Source: Brooklawnia sp963780175
GTDB lineage: Bacteria; Actinomycetota; Actinomycetes; Propionibacteriales; Propionibacteriaceae
Direction: 5' to 3'
Length of the DNA stretch: 64,000 nucleotides
Assembly: GCA_963780175.1 (NCBI GenBank)
Contig: CAWAAT010000006.1
Coordinates: 1 to 64,000 of the forward strand
Positions 8,047-17,227 of the stretch are shown piece after piece. Position 1 is the stretch's first letter; each line of letters begins with the position of its first letter. The notes under the pieces are model-generated. The model saw only the letters and a program-made list of their open reading frames with translations. It was not told the DNA's origin and did not search any database. Made by a program: the position numbers and the translations under genes.

Positions 8047-8661
8047 TCACGTGGCGGGGGGCCTGCGGGACCGAACCACCGTCAGCACCCCGCGCGAGCG
8101 CGCCTCGATCTGCCGGAATCCCGCCCGGTCCATGCGGTCGACCAGGTCGGCGCGGGGATCATCCGCAATCTCCTCATGGAAGACATCCCTGGCCACCGCC
8201 ATCCCCCGATCCCCGAAAGGCGGCACGAACTCGGCCACCAGGAGTCGTCCGCCCGGGACCAGCAGCCGGAAGGCCTGCGAGAACACCTCGTCCCGGTCTG
8301 CCAGGTCGACGTGGTGCAGGGCGAGGGCCGAGACGATGACGTTGAAGCTCCGATCGGAGAAACCGGGTCGGGCGGCGTCCCGCACGCGCGCGTCGATGCC
8401 GCGTTGCTGGGCGTGGATGACCATGTCGGCCGAACTGTCGATGCCGATAACCTGACCGGTGGGCCCCGCCAGCGCAGCCGCCGCCCGGGTCAGGGTGCCG
8501 GGGCCACACCCCAGATCGAGCACCCGGTCACCAGCGGTGATGCCTGCGTCGCGGGCCAGCCGGGCGTAGATCGCTCGTCGCTGGCCCATGAAGGCGGCGG
8601 ACGTGAACCCGTCATACGCCTTCGCCGACAGCGACGGGGTCACTCGATCGTGCAGATGCAT
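8047..8661 (-). CDS. class I SAM-dependent methyltransferase
   Basis: A Rossmann methyltransferase of about 204 residues. Motif I VLDLGCGPGT and the motif II acidic loop VIGIDSS are clear, and ALALHHVDL is the motif IV/post region of the Methyltransf_11/25 group. I chose the ATG giving MHLHDRVTPS because AGGA lies seven bases upstream; an ATG ten codons earlier has no ribosome site. Substrate unknown. It converges on pdxH with a four-base gap, and neither gene has a visible terminator. Confidence 0.85.
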   Translation of the reverse strand: MHLHDRVTPSLSAKAYDGFTSAAFMGQRRAIYARLARDAGITAGDRVLDLGCGPGTLTRAAAALAGPTGQVIGIDSSADMVIHAQQRGIDARVRDAARPGFSDRSFNVIVSALALHHVDLADRDEVFSQAFRLLVPGGRLLVAEFVPPFGDRGMAVARDVFHEEIADDPRADLVDRMDRAGFRQIEARSRGVLTVVRSRRPPAT

Positions 8662-8740
8662 GGGATCATCCTGCCCTTCGAGGCGGGGCATCGCTGACGG
8701 CGAGGCTTATTGCCTGCCGATCACTCACCCCAGGACTGGC

Positions 8741-10081
8741 TCACTGCCCCAGCTCGGCCAGCAAAAGCGCCTCGGCGAGACAGGCGGCCTCCCAGTCGGG
8801 CAGGTACAACGACTCGTCGATGCCGTGCATGCGGCAGTCCGGGTCGGCCACCGCTGTGCACAGCACGCCGGCGTCCGGGAAGGCGTTCTGGAACTCGGCG
8901 ATCATTCCGATGGTCCCGCCGGTGCCGATCATCAGGGGCTGGACGCCGAAGGCCTCCCGCCAGGCCCGTTCCGCCTTCTCGGCAACCTCCGGGTCGGACC
9001 GGACGACGCATGGCTCGGCGCGCTCGGTGTTGCGGACGCGGAGCTGCGCACCCCACTCGACATGTGACTCCAGGTGCGCCCTGAGGCATTGCCAGGCGTT
9101 CTCTGCGGTATCCCCCGGCGCCACTCGCAACGAGATGCGGGCCCGGGCGGAAGGGATCAGGGTGTTGGACGAGGTCGCGATCGGGGTGGAGTCGAGCCCG
9201 ATCACCGAGATCGCGGGCTTCGTCCAGGTACGGGCCGCCAGCGGGCCCGATCCAATGGGCCGGACGCCGTCGAGCAGACTCGACTCGCTACGCAGGTTCT
9301 GTTCGGGATAGTCCACGTCGCAGTGATCGCTGCCCACCAGTCCGGCCACCGCCACGTTGCCCTGCTCGTCATGCAGGCTGGCCAGCAGCCGGCACAGGGT
9401 GGTGAGCGCGTCCGGAACTGCCCCGCCGAACTGTCCGGAGTGCACGGCATGCTCAAGCGTGCGCACCTCAACCAAGCAGTCGACCACCCCTCGCAGGGTG
9501 CCGGTGAAGGCCGGCTGGCCGGCGGCCCAGTTGCCGCAGTCGGCGATGACGTACAGGTCGGCCTCGAGGTCGTCCCGGTTCTCCTCCAGAATGCGGGCCA
9601 GTGTGGGCGACCCCATCTCCTCCTCGCCCTCGATCAGCACCGTGACGTTCACCGGTGGCCGACCGTCGAAGGCCCTCAGCACCGCGAGATGGGCCGCAAC
9701 CCCACCCTTGTCATCAGCGGTACCCCGCCCATAGAGGCGATCGCCCCGCTGAGTGGCGGTGAAGGGCTCGGACGTCCACGCGGCCGCGTCCCCGGTCGGC
9801 TGGACATCCAGGTGCGCGTACAGACAGACGGTGGGGGCCTGCGGGTCTACGTCGAAGTGGCCGATGACTGCCGGCTGGCCGCCCGACTGGACGATCTTCA
9901 CCCGATCGCAACCCAGCATTCGAAGGTGCCCCACCACAGTGTCGGCTGCAGCGGCCACGTCTCGGGCGTGCTCAGGCTGGGCGCTGACAGACGGGATCGA
10001 CACCAGGTGCACCAGGTCGTCGAGAACTCCGGGCAGCACGGCGCTGACCCGTTCACGGATCGCGGCAACGTCAATCATCAC
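8741..10081 (-). CDS. M20-family dipeptidase/metallopeptidase
   Basis: A 446-residue dinuclear-zinc amidohydrolase. The metal-ligand motifs LYAHLDVQP (His, Asp), RGTADDKGG (bridging Asp) and EGEEEMGS (catalytic Glu and ligand Glu) are all present. A dimerisation insert and the C-terminal GTGGTIGM loop with a later His are also present. It is of the cytosolic M20 dipeptidase group (CNDP/DapE-like). The GTG start overlaps the purL stop, so it is co-translated with purL, though a role in purine synthesis is not expected. An ATG one codon later is equally possible. Confidence 0.9.
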   Translation of the reverse strand: MMIDVAAIRERVSAVLPGVLDDLVHLVSIPSVSAQPEHARDVAAAADTVVGHLRMLGCDRVKIVQSGGQPAVIGHFDVDPQAPTVCLYAHLDVQPTGDAAAWTSEPFTATQRGDRLYGRGTADDKGGVAAHLAVLRAFDGRPPVNVTVLIEGEEEMGSPTLARILEENRDDLEADLYVIADCGNWAAGQPAFTGTLRGVVDCLVEVRTLEHAVHSGQFGGAVPDALTTLCRLLASLHDEQGNVAVAGLVGSDHCDVDYPEQNLRSESSLLDGVRPIGSGPLAARTWTKPAISVIGLDSTPIATSSNTLIPSARARISLRVAPGDTAENAWQCLRAHLESHVEWGAQLRVRNTERAEPCVVRSDPEVAEKAERAWREAFGVQPLMIGTGGTIGMIAEFQNAFPDAGVLCTAVADPDCRMHGIDESLYLPDWEAACLAEALLLAELGQ

Positions 10082-12333
10082 GCCATCGCCGCCCGAATGG
10101 GTGCCCGCCAGGCCTCACTGATCTCGTCGAGTGACAAGGTGAACAGGCCGACCACCTCAAGCTCTGAGGCCCGAAGCACCTGACCCAGCCGAACCACGGG
10201 CAGCTCAGCCTCGGCGCACACGGCCAGGAACTCCTCCGCCTTGCCCGCGTTGACCGAGACCAAGGCCCTTGCCGGGGTCTCGCTGAACAGGGCAGTGGTC
10301 GCGTCCATGCCTGATGGCAGCGTGATGGACGCACCGAAGCCGCGCCGTAGGCACGACTCGCTCAGCGCGATCGCCAGACCACCCTCCGAGAGGTCGTGGG
10401 CGCTGGTCACCAGGCCGCGCGCGGACGCCTGAGCTATCACGTTCGCCAGCGCCTGCTCGCCCGCGAAGTTCGGGAACGGCGGCAGACCGCCTAGATGCTG
10501 GTGGACGACCTCCGCCCATGCGGAGCCTCCCAGCTCTTCCTTGGTCTCTCCGAGAAGCAGCACGACGTCTGTGGGGTTGGCGAATCCCATCGGGACGCGG
10601 GCCCGCACATCGTCGATGACTCCCAGCATGCCAACCTGCGGGGTGGGCAGAATGTTGCGACCACCCGTCTGGTTGTAGAAGCTGACGTTGCCGCCGGTCA
10701 CCGGCACGCCCAGGGCCAGGCAGCCGTCCACCAGGCCCTTGATGGCCTCGACGAACTGCCACATCACTTCGGGGTCCTCCGGCGACCCGAAGTTGAGGCA
10801 GTCGGTGATCGCGACCGGCTGGGCGCCGCTGACGGCCACGTTCCGGTAGGCCTCTGACAGCGCCAACTGGGCCCCCAGGTAGGGGTTGAGCTGGCAGTAA
10901 CGGCCGTTGGCGTCGGTGGCCAGCGCGATGCCCAGGTTGGTGCGTTCGTCGATGCGCACCATGCCGGCGTCCTCGGGCTGGGCCAGCACGGAGTTGCCGC
11001 GCACAAACCGGTCGTACTGGTCTGTCACCCAGCTGCGGTCGCACAGGTTGGGCGAGCCGACCAGCCGCAGCACCGTTTCGGCCAGTTCCGCGACGTCGTC
11101 GGTTCGCGGCAGGGAGTTGTCGTGGTCGGCCTGAAGGGCGTCCAGCCAGTCGGGACGCGCCTGCGGGCGGTCATAGGTGGGACCCTCGTGGGCCACGGTG
11201 CGCGGGTCGACGTCGACGATCCGCTCGCCGTGCCAGTCGATCAGCAGTCGGTCACCCTCGATGAGTTCGCCGATGACGGTGGCCTGGACGTCCCACTTGG
11301 CGCAGATCTCCATGAAACGTTCGACATCGTCGGGCTCGCAGATGGCCATCATGCGTTCCTGAGACTCACTCATCAGGATCTCTTCGGGGGTCATGGTGTT
11401 GTCGCGCAGCGGGACGAGGTCGAGTTCGCAGTGCATCCCCCCGTCACCGGCCGAGGCCAACTCGCTGGTTGCGCAGGAGATGCCGGCCGCACCCAGGTCC
11501 TGGATGGCCGCGACAACGCCGGCGGCAAAGAGTTCGAGGGTGCACTCGATGAGCAGCTTCTCCATGAACGGGTCGCCGACCTGGACGGCCGGACGCTTGG
11601 ACGGCTTGGTGTCGTCAAAGGTCTCGGACGCGAGGATGGACGCTCCACCGATGCCGTCGGCGCCGGTCGACGCGCCGTAGAGGATCACCTTGTTGCCCGC
11701 CCCTGTGGCCTTGGCAAACTTCAGGTCCTCGTGGCGCATGACGCCCACGCACAGCGCGTTGACCAGCGGATTGTCTGCGTAGCTGGCGTCGAAGTACACC
11801 TCGCCACCGATGTTCGGCAGCCCGAGGCAGTTGCCGTACCCTCCCACTCCTGCGACCACTCCGGGCAGGACGCGGGCGGTGTCCGGGGCATCCAGCGGGC
11901 CGAACCGCAAGCCGTCCATGACCGCGATGGGCCGGGCACCCATGGCGAGGATGTCGCGCACGATGCCACCCACGCCCGTCGCCGCACCCTGATAGGGCTC
12001 GACGAAGGAGGGATGGTTGTGCGACTCCGACTTGAAGGTGATGGCGTAGCCCTGACCGATGTCGACCGCACCTGCGTTGTCGCCGATGCCGGCCAGCAAC
12101 GGGCCACGGGGGGTGCTCTGCGGCAGCGCCGCGAACCGCTTGAGGTGGATCTTCGACGACTTGTAGCTGCAGTGCTCCGACCACATCACCGAGTACATCG
12201 CCAGTTCACCGCCGGTGGGCCGTCGGCCCAACAGTTCGCGGATGCTCTGGTACTCATCCTCCTTGAGTCCGAGGGCAGCCCAGGGCTGCTCGATGTCCGG
12301 GGTCTCTCGGGCGCGCTGCACATTGTCAACCAC
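10078..12333 (-). CDS. purL: phosphoribosylformylglycinamidine synthase subunit PurL
   Basis: Small-type PurL (751 residues) that makes FGAM and needs the separate PurS and PurQ subunits, both encoded at 13.2-14.2 kb. MWSEHCSYKSSK near residue 48 is the family signature, and DGIGGASILASE and GVGGIVRDI belong to the ATP and substrate sites. The GTG start is six bases from TAGCCT and has no Shine-Dalgarno, so it is probably leaderless. Confidence 0.97.
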   Translation of the reverse strand: MVDNVQRARETPDIEQPWAALGLKEDEYQSIRELLGRRPTGGELAMYSVMWSEHCSYKSSKIHLKRFAALPQSTPRGPLLAGIGDNAGAVDIGQGYAITFKSESHNHPSFVEPYQGAATGVGGIVRDILAMGARPIAVMDGLRFGPLDAPDTARVLPGVVAGVGGYGNCLGLPNIGGEVYFDASYADNPLVNALCVGVMRHEDLKFAKATGAGNKVILYGASTGADGIGGASILASETFDDTKPSKRPAVQVGDPFMEKLLIECTLELFAAGVVAAIQDLGAAGISCATSELASAGDGGMHCELDLVPLRDNTMTPEEILMSESQERMMAICEPDDVERFMEICAKWDVQATVIGELIEGDRLLIDWHGERIVDVDPRTVAHEGPTYDRPQARPDWLDALQADHDNSLPRTDDVAELAETVLRLVGSPNLCDRSWVTDQYDRFVRGNSVLAQPEDAGMVRIDERTNLGIALATDANGRYCQLNPYLGAQLALSEAYRNVAVSGAQPVAITDCLNFGSPEDPEVMWQFVEAIKGLVDGCLALGVPVTGGNVSFYNQTGGRNILPTPQVGMLGVIDDVRARVPMGFANPTDVVLLLGETKEELGGSAWAEVVHQHLGGLPPFPNFAGEQALANVIAQASARGLVTSAHDLSEGGLAIALSESCLRRGFGASITLPSGMDATTALFSETPARALVSVNAGKAEEFLAVCAEAELPVVRLGQVLRASELEVVGLFTLSLDEISEAWRAPIRAAMA

Positions 12334-12339
12334 GACCCA

Positions 12340-12345
12340 AGGCTA
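12340..12345 (-). promoter_or_regulatory. -10 element of purL (leaderless)
   Basis: TAGCCT on the minus strand, six bases from the purL GTG. Confidence 0.55.
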
Positions 12346-12446
12346 GCCGAGCCGCAACCCCGCGCGTCCATCGGTCGTCAGAGTGGTCGCGCCCGGACGT
12401 GGGGCTTGCACGACTCTGGACCGATGGCGGCAGTTGACCGATGAAC

Positions 12447-12452
12447 TAACGT
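12447..12452 (+). promoter_or_regulatory. -10 element of the DUF2231 gene (leaderless)
   Basis: TAACGT six bases before the ATG at 12459, without a Shine-Dalgarno. Confidence 0.45.
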
Positions 12453-12458
12453 TGACGC

Positions 12459-13233
12459 ATGTTGCCGCTGAACATCTTCGACACGATCGCCGGCCTGCCG
12501 CTCCACCCACTGATCGTGCACGGGGCCGTGGTCCTGCTTCCGCTGTCGGCGCTTGGGCTGCTCGGGGTGATCTTCCTGCCCCGGCTGCGCAAGGCCTACG
12601 CGATCCTCGCTGTTGCCGGTACGATCCTGGGCACCGGGGCGGTCCTGGCATCCAAGGAATCCGGCGAGCAGCTGGCGGCTCGCGTCGGGCTGCCCGACAG
12701 CCATGCCGACCTTGCCGAGGTGCTGACCGTCATGGCCCTGCTGCTCAGCCTCGCGGCATCCGTCTGGTGGGTGCTGCAAAGACTCAGCAGGGACGCCGCC
12801 CCGGGCCTGGTTGCGCGAATCACCGGCTGGATCACCGCCGCGCTGGTCGTCCCGACCCTAGTTCTGACCGTGCTGGTCGGCCACAGTGGCGCGCAAGCTG
12901 CCTGGGGTGACCGCCTGGCTGCCAGCCAGTGGTACCGGGACGCCCTCGCCTTCCAGCGGCACTCCGGCCTCGACAGCCTCGATCGGGCGCAGGCAGGCCG
13001 GGGGTTTCACCCTGGCCGACGTGCAGCAGCACGCCTCGCAGGAGTCGTGCTGGGCGGTGGTCGACGCCAAGGTCTACGACCTGACAAACTGGATCGATCG
13101 GCATCCGGGCGGCCGAGCGCAGATCATCGCGCTCTGCGGCACCGATGCGACTACGGCATTCAGCTCCCAGCACGACTCAGAGCGGGAGCCCGAGCAGCAG
13201 CTGGACGGCCTGGAGATCGGCCTGCTGCGCTGA
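12459..13233 (+). pseudogene. DUF2231 membrane protein-cytochrome b5 fusion, frameshifted
   Basis: The first frame encodes about 165 residues with four membrane segments of the DUF2231 type (from LPLHPLIVHGAVVLLPLSAL on). The next frame encodes a cytochrome b5-like heme domain, GGFTLADVQQHASQESCW to the stop at 13233, with the heme His in RHPGGR and a second His in FSSQHDS. The frame changes near the G5 run at 13000-13004: removing one base joins the two parts as QAGRGFTLADV. Complete fusions of this kind occur in other actinobacteria. It is either a recent pseudogene or a sequence error. Reading on in the first frame into purQ gives meaningless sequence. Confidence 0.75.
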
Positions 13234-13244
13234 GTGGCCTCGCC

Positions 13245-13919
13245 TCAGACCGTCAGGGCGAGGAACCGCTGCACCGAACTGAAGAAGGTGAGCCCGTCCC
13301 GCGTCTCGCTGGTGAGGGCCTCGATGCTGTGTTCGGGATGCGGCATGAGACCCACCACGTTGCCGCGCTCGTTGGTGATGCCGGCGATGTCGTTGCGCGA
13401 GCCGTTGGGGTTGTCGATGTAGCGGAAGACGACCTGATTGTTGTCCTCGAGGCGCTTCAGCGTCTCGGAGTCGGCCTGGAAGTTCCCCTCGCCGTTCTTG
13501 AGGACGATCGTGATCTCCTGGCCGACGGTGAAGTCGCAGGTCCAGGTGGTGTCGATAGACTCGACGCGCAGCTTCTGCTGGCGGCAGATGAACTTGCGGC
13601 CCTCGTTGCGGATCATCGCACCGGGCAGCAGGTGAGACTCGCACAGCACCTGGAAACCGTTGCAAATGCCGAGCACCGGCATTCCCGCCCCGGCTGCCCG
13701 GACAACCTCGTCCATGATCGGAGCGAACCGGGCGATCGCCCCGCAGCGCAGGTAGTCGCCGTAACTGAAGCCGCCCGGCAGGATGACCGCGTCCACGCCG
13801 GACAGCGAATCGGAGGCGTGCCACAACGACACCGGCTCGGCGCCGGAGAGCCGCACCGCCCGTAATGCATCCTGGTCATCCAGGGTTCCGGGGAAGGTCA
13901 CCACCCCGATGCGACTCAC
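13245..13919 (-). CDS. purQ: phosphoribosylformylglycinamidine synthase glutaminase PurQ
   Basis: Class I glutamine amidotransferase subunit (224 residues) that passes ammonia to PurL. The nucleophile Cys lies in LGICNGFQ, and the His/Glu pair in MPHPEHSIE. PGGFSYGDYLRCG is the family signature. The GTG start overlaps the purS stop (GTGA) and has GGAGG upstream, so translation is coupled to purS. Confidence 0.97.
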   Translation of the reverse strand: MSRIGVVTFPGTLDDQDALRAVRLSGAEPVSLWHASDSLSGVDAVILPGGFSYGDYLRCGAIARFAPIMDEVVRAAGAGMPVLGICNGFQVLCESHLLPGAMIRNEGRKFICRQQKLRVESIDTTWTCDFTVGQEITIVLKNGEGNFQADSETLKRLEDNNQVVFRYIDNPNGSRNDIAGITNERGNVVGLMPHPEHSIEALTSETRDGLTFFSSVQRFLALTV

Positions 13920-14164
13920 TGCTGCTCCTCCACGCGCACCTCAAAGCTCTCGATGACGGTGTTGGCCAGCAACTTCTCGGCAGCCTCACGGATCTGCTCC
14001 AGCCGGGCCTCGGTGAGCTCACCCTCGACGGTCACCTCGAAACGCTTGCCCTGACGAACCTCCAGGCCCTGATAGCCCAGACGGCGAAGCGAACTGGTGA
14101 CGGCTTTGCCCTGCGGATCCAGGATCTCCGGCTTGGGCATCACATCGACAACGACACGAGTCAT
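13916..14164 (-). CDS. purS: phosphoribosylformylglycinamidine synthase subunit PurS
   Basis: An 82-residue subunit that bridges PurL and PurQ. The start TRVVVDVMPKPEILDPQGKA and the GYQGLEVRQGKRFEV segment are typical. It leads a purS-purQ operon and probably has a leaderless start, with TAGGCT six bases before the ATG. Confidence 0.96.
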   Translation of the reverse strand: MTRVVVDVMPKPEILDPQGKAVTSSLRRLGYQGLEVRQGKRFEVTVEGELTEARLEQIREAAEKLLANTVIESFEVRVEEQQ

Positions 14165-14170
14165 GGACGC

Positions 14171-14176
14171 AGCCTA
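14171..14176 (-). promoter_or_regulatory. -10 element of purS (leaderless)
   Basis: TAGGCT on the minus strand, six bases from the purS ATG, just inside the gap to purC. Confidence 0.55.
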
Positions 14177-14180
14177 CCGC

Positions 14181-15053
14181 CTACCGCACCGCCAGTTCTC
14201 GGCCGGTCAACCGGCGATAGGCGTCCAGATAGCGCTGCCTGGTCGCAACCACCACCTCGGCGGGCAGCGGCGGCGGGGGTTCCTCCGAGTTGCGGTCCCA
14301 GCCTGATTCACGCACCAGCCAGTCGCGCAGGTACTGCTTGTCGAAACTGACCAACCTGCCCGCGGACCACTCCTCGGCGTCCCAGAACCTCGAGGAGTCG
14401 GGCGTGAGTACCTCGTCGGCGAGCACGAGGGTGCCGTCCGGACGCTGCCCGAACTCCACTTTGGTGTCGGCGAGAATGATGCCTCGCTGCCTGGCGATCT
14501 GCTCTGCGCGGTCGTAGACGGCCAGCGTCAGGTCACGCAGTCGGTCGGCGAGATCGTCCCCAACCTCGTGACGCAATTGTTCGAAGGTGATGTTCTCGTC
14601 GTGCTCGCCCACCGCAGCCTTGCGAGCGGGCGTGAAGATCGCAGTGGGCAGGCGTGAACCGTCCCGCAGGCCGGCCGGCAACGCGATGCCGGCCACCGTA
14701 CCGGTCAGCTGGTACTCGGCCCAGCCCGAACCGGTCAGGTAGCCGCGGGCCACCGCCTCGACAGGCACCATCGTCAGGCGCTCAACCACCAGCGCCCGGC
14801 CGGCAACCTGCTCGGGGACGTCGGTGGACAACAGATGGTTGTCGACGATGTCTGCCAACTGCTCGAACCACCACACCGACAACTGCGTCAGCACCACCCC
14901 CTTGTCGGGGATGGGCGTGCTCAACACGTGGTCGTAGGCCGAGACGTTGTCGGTGGCGACCATCAGCAGACGACCGGGGTCATCCAGCGCGTAGAGTTCG
15001 CGTACCTTGCCGGCGTGCAGCAGGGGCAGTCCCAAGTTTTCGTACTGGCTCAC
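14181..15053 (-). CDS. purC: phosphoribosylaminoimidazole-succinocarboxamide synthase
   Basis: Joins aspartate to CAIR (290 residues). GKVRELY near the N-terminus, ARGYLTGSGW, and LADTKVEFG are diagnostic. The GTG start is six bases from TAGGCT, without a ribosome site, so it is probably leaderless. It precedes purS but has its own promoter, and the purS promoter lies in the gap. Confidence 0.97.
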   Translation of the reverse strand: MSQYENLGLPLLHAGKVRELYALDDPGRLLMVATDNVSAYDHVLSTPIPDKGVVLTQLSVWWFEQLADIVDNHLLSTDVPEQVAGRALVVERLTMVPVEAVARGYLTGSGWAEYQLTGTVAGIALPAGLRDGSRLPTAIFTPARKAAVGEHDENITFEQLRHEVGDDLADRLRDLTLAVYDRAEQIARQRGIILADTKVEFGQRPDGTLVLADEVLTPDSSRFWDAEEWSAGRLVSFDKQYLRDWLVRESGWDRNSEEPPPPLPAEVVVATRQRYLDAYRRLTGRELAVR

Positions 15054-15059
15054 CCGGTC

Positions 15060-15065
15060 AGCCTA
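15060..15065 (-). promoter_or_regulatory. -10 element of purC (leaderless)
   Basis: TAGGCT on the minus strand, six bases from the purC GTG. Confidence 0.55.
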
Positions 15066-15136
15066 GGCCCCGCCAAAGCGGCGCGCCCGGCCGGACCACC
15101 CACCGGTGCCGCCTAGAGTTGGGGTCGGAGGTGGGT

Positions 15137-16195
15137 GTGCCCGGATTCGAACTGCTCGGCCTGGTGGTCGGCGCCGTGGCCTTGGCCGCGGCGCTCGTCG
15201 TCGTGCTCAGCCTGCGTCCGCGGCCCGGTCGGGCAGCCGCCCCGGTGTCCTCGGGGCTCATCGAACCTGACCGGAGTCTGGCCGCTCCCCCAGGTATGAC
15301 CCCCGGAATGGTGGGGGCACTTCGCGACGGCGACGTCGACGCCCGCGACCTGAGGATCACCCTGGTCGATCTGGCCGCCCGAGGCTACCTGCGCGTCACG
15401 GCACTCGAAGACGAGGACGGCACCAGCTACGACTGGGTCATTCGCCGCACCACCCGCGAGCCTGCCGGCCTGCACCCCTTTGAACACGTTCTGTTGACGC
15501 TACCGTTCGAGTCGCGAAACCCGGATGAACCGGCCCGGTCCTCGACCACCCTGGGTGCCATCAGCTCCGGCGGTTCTGGACCATTCCAGCGCGCAGACAC
15601 GGCCCTGACCGAACAGCTGCGGGCTCGCGGCTGGATCGGGGACGACTCCCAACCCCCGCACTCCCCATGGGGTTGGGTGGGCGCCCTGATGCTGGTCGCC
15701 GGCCTGCTCGTCACTGTTGCCATGATGTTCGGCTGGCTGGCCACCGGCGACTTCCGCGGGGTGCTGGGTGGACTCATGTTGGTGGCCGCCGGAATCCTGC
15801 TGGCCTCACAGGGCCGCCGCACCGGCCCCCAGTCGGACACCGGCTCCCAGGCCAGGACCAGCGCGAACGACTTCCGGGACGCGATCGCCAACCTGAAGGC
15901 GGAGGACCTCTCCCCCGAGCAGACTCCGATGACCTTCAATCGGCTCCTGCCTTGGGCGCTGGCCTTCGGCAACCACGAAGTGCTCGCGCGGACGGTTGAC
16001 GATGAGCTGCGGCGTGCCAGCAACTGGGGTCGCCCGGCCGATCTTGACCTGTCCTGGTTCCAGTCCGGACACCCCGAGCAAGCGCCCACGGCGAGGGAGT
16101 TCAGCCAAGTAGTGTCACGGCTGGTGAGCAGCCGGACGGTCGGGCGCGGCGGTTGGCCCAGAATCACCGGACGGCAAGGCCGTTCGGCTCGTTGA
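15137..16195 (+). CDS. DUF2207-like membrane protein
   Basis: About 352 residues. An N-terminal membrane helix (residues 2-27) is followed by a winged-helix-like cytosolic region (MVGALRDGDVDARDLRITLVDLAARGYLRV). A pair of helices lies near residues 175-225, and a C-terminal soluble tail has the LPWALAFGNHE motif seen in DUF2207/YciQ-type proteins. The long signal-bearing extracellular part of full DUF2207 proteins is missing. The GTG start is set by GGAGG at 15127-15131; TAGAGT at 15114-15119 is a likely -10. Function unknown. Confidence 0.75.
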   Translation: MPGFELLGLVVGAVALAAALVVVLSLRPRPGRAAAPVSSGLIEPDRSLAAPPGMTPGMVGALRDGDVDARDLRITLVDLAARGYLRVTALEDEDGTSYDWVIRRTTREPAGLHPFEHVLLTLPFESRNPDEPARSSTTLGAISSGGSGPFQRADTALTEQLRARGWIGDDSQPPHSPWGWVGALMLVAGLLVTVAMMFGWLATGDFRGVLGGLMLVAAGILLASQGRRTGPQSDTGSQARTSANDFRDAIANLKAEDLSPEQTPMTFNRLLPWALAFGNHEVLARTVDDELRRASNWGRPADLDLSWFQSGHPEQAPTAREFSQVVSRLVSSRTVGRGGWPRITGRQGRSAR

Positions 16196-16225
16196 GCCGG
16201 CCTCGAAGGCCCTCCCGGAGCCACC

Positions 16226-17227
16226 ATGACCGCATCTGATCGCACGACGTCGGCCACCTCATCAAGGTCTCGACGCCACATGAGGACGCTGACACTTCTG
16301 GTGGCCGTGCCCATCGTGATCGCCCTGCTGGGGCTGGTCTGGTGGCTGCGAGTCAACCGCGTCCCCGACAGCGCGCGCGCCATGCAAGGCCTGCTGGCAG
16401 CACTCGAGACCAGTGACGTCGCGGGCGCATTGGCGTTCCTGGACGCATCCCCACCTCCGGGCACCGAACCCCTGCTCAGTGACCAGGCCCTCGCCGGCCG
16501 GGCCGGCGGGTTCGCGCACAACCCGAATCTGGTGAACGTTGGCACCCGGTCTGCGCCCGCCTACCAGGCGAGCGTTGAGATCGGCGGGGTGTCCAGAGTC
16601 GTCCTGTGGCGCGTCGCGAAGATCGACGGACGCTGGTTGGTCGAGGCCGACGACGTGCTGAGCGCCGTGGCCATCGACCCGACTGCACCGCACGTCATCA
16701 ACGGGGTGCCCATTCCCGACAACACCCCCCAGGTCCTGACGCTGCCGGGCGACTACTCGGTTGCCACCGGCCTGCCACTGCTGGGATTCCCGCCCGACCA
16801 GACGTCCTTCACCCGGTACACCGGCGGCGCCTACTCTTTCGACGCCGATCTGGTCGTCCTGCCGGATGTCGGTGATCAGGTGGTCGATCAGGTGCGGGCA
16901 CTGCTGGCCGGCTGCGTGGCCGAGCGCTCCGCACCGACGTCCTGTGGCTGGCCGCTGGTCTTCACCAACGGTTCGGTACTCGACGGCACCATCGACTGGC
17001 GCCTCAACCCGGCCGATCCCGCAGCCGGGATCACCGTCCCCACTGCCGGGCTGGGCAGCGACACCGGTTACCGGGCGACGATCACCCTGCACTACGTCAC
17101 GACGGCCAGCGGCGAGGGGATTCTCGCGGATGGCTCCGTGGGCACCTTCGCAGGCTATGCGGTCGAGCGACTGACCAACGTTGTGGTGGACCTGTCGGGC
17201 GACGCCCCGGTTGTCAGCATCGGTTAG
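16226..17227 (+). CDS. hypothetical membrane-anchored extracytoplasmic protein
   Basis: A 333-residue protein with a basic, Ser/Thr-rich N-terminus, one membrane helix (about residues 20-42) and a long outside domain. The first part (AMQGLLAALETSDVAGALAFL to about 150) resembles NTF2-like/DUF4878-type lipoprotein regions that carry a WRVAKIDGRWLVE strand. The rest is beta-rich and includes one Cys pair (AGCVAERSAPTSC). No catalytic motif is seen. It is 30 bases after the DUF2207-like gene and probably in the same operon, and it overlaps purB tail to tail by four bases. Confidence 0.65.
   Translation: MTASDRTTSATSSRSRRHMRTLTLLVAVPIVIALLGLVWWLRVNRVPDSARAMQGLLAALETSDVAGALAFLDASPPPGTEPLLSDQALAGRAGGFAHNPNLVNVGTRSAPAYQASVEIGGVSRVVLWRVAKIDGRWLVEADDVLSAVAIDPTAPHVINGVPIPDNTPQVLTLPGDYSVATGLPLLGFPPDQTSFTRYTGGAYSFDADLVVLPDVGDQVVDQVRALLAGCVAERSAPTSCGWPLVFTNGSVLDGTIDWRLNPADPAAGITVPTAGLGSDTGYRATITLHYVTTASGEGILADGSVGTFAGYAVERLTNVVVDLSGDAPVVSIG

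Noticed and set aside
11122..12444. 440-codon plus-strand frame over purL
   Set aside because: Antisense to purL, with low-complexity His/Gln/Val/Arg composition and no family match.
12434..12452. TTGACC as the -35 of the DUF2231 gene
   Set aside because: It is only seven bases from the -10 hexamer, too close for a standard promoter.
13234..13865. Continuation of the DUF2231 frame through purQ to 13865
   Set aside because: Past about 13000 the translation is nonsense, while the neighbouring frame has a perfect cytochrome b5 domain; the read-through is an artefact of the frameshift.
14654..15136. N-terminal extension of the DUF2207-like gene
   Set aside because: It runs antisense to purC and is Arg/Pro-rich; GGAGG marks the GTG at 15137.
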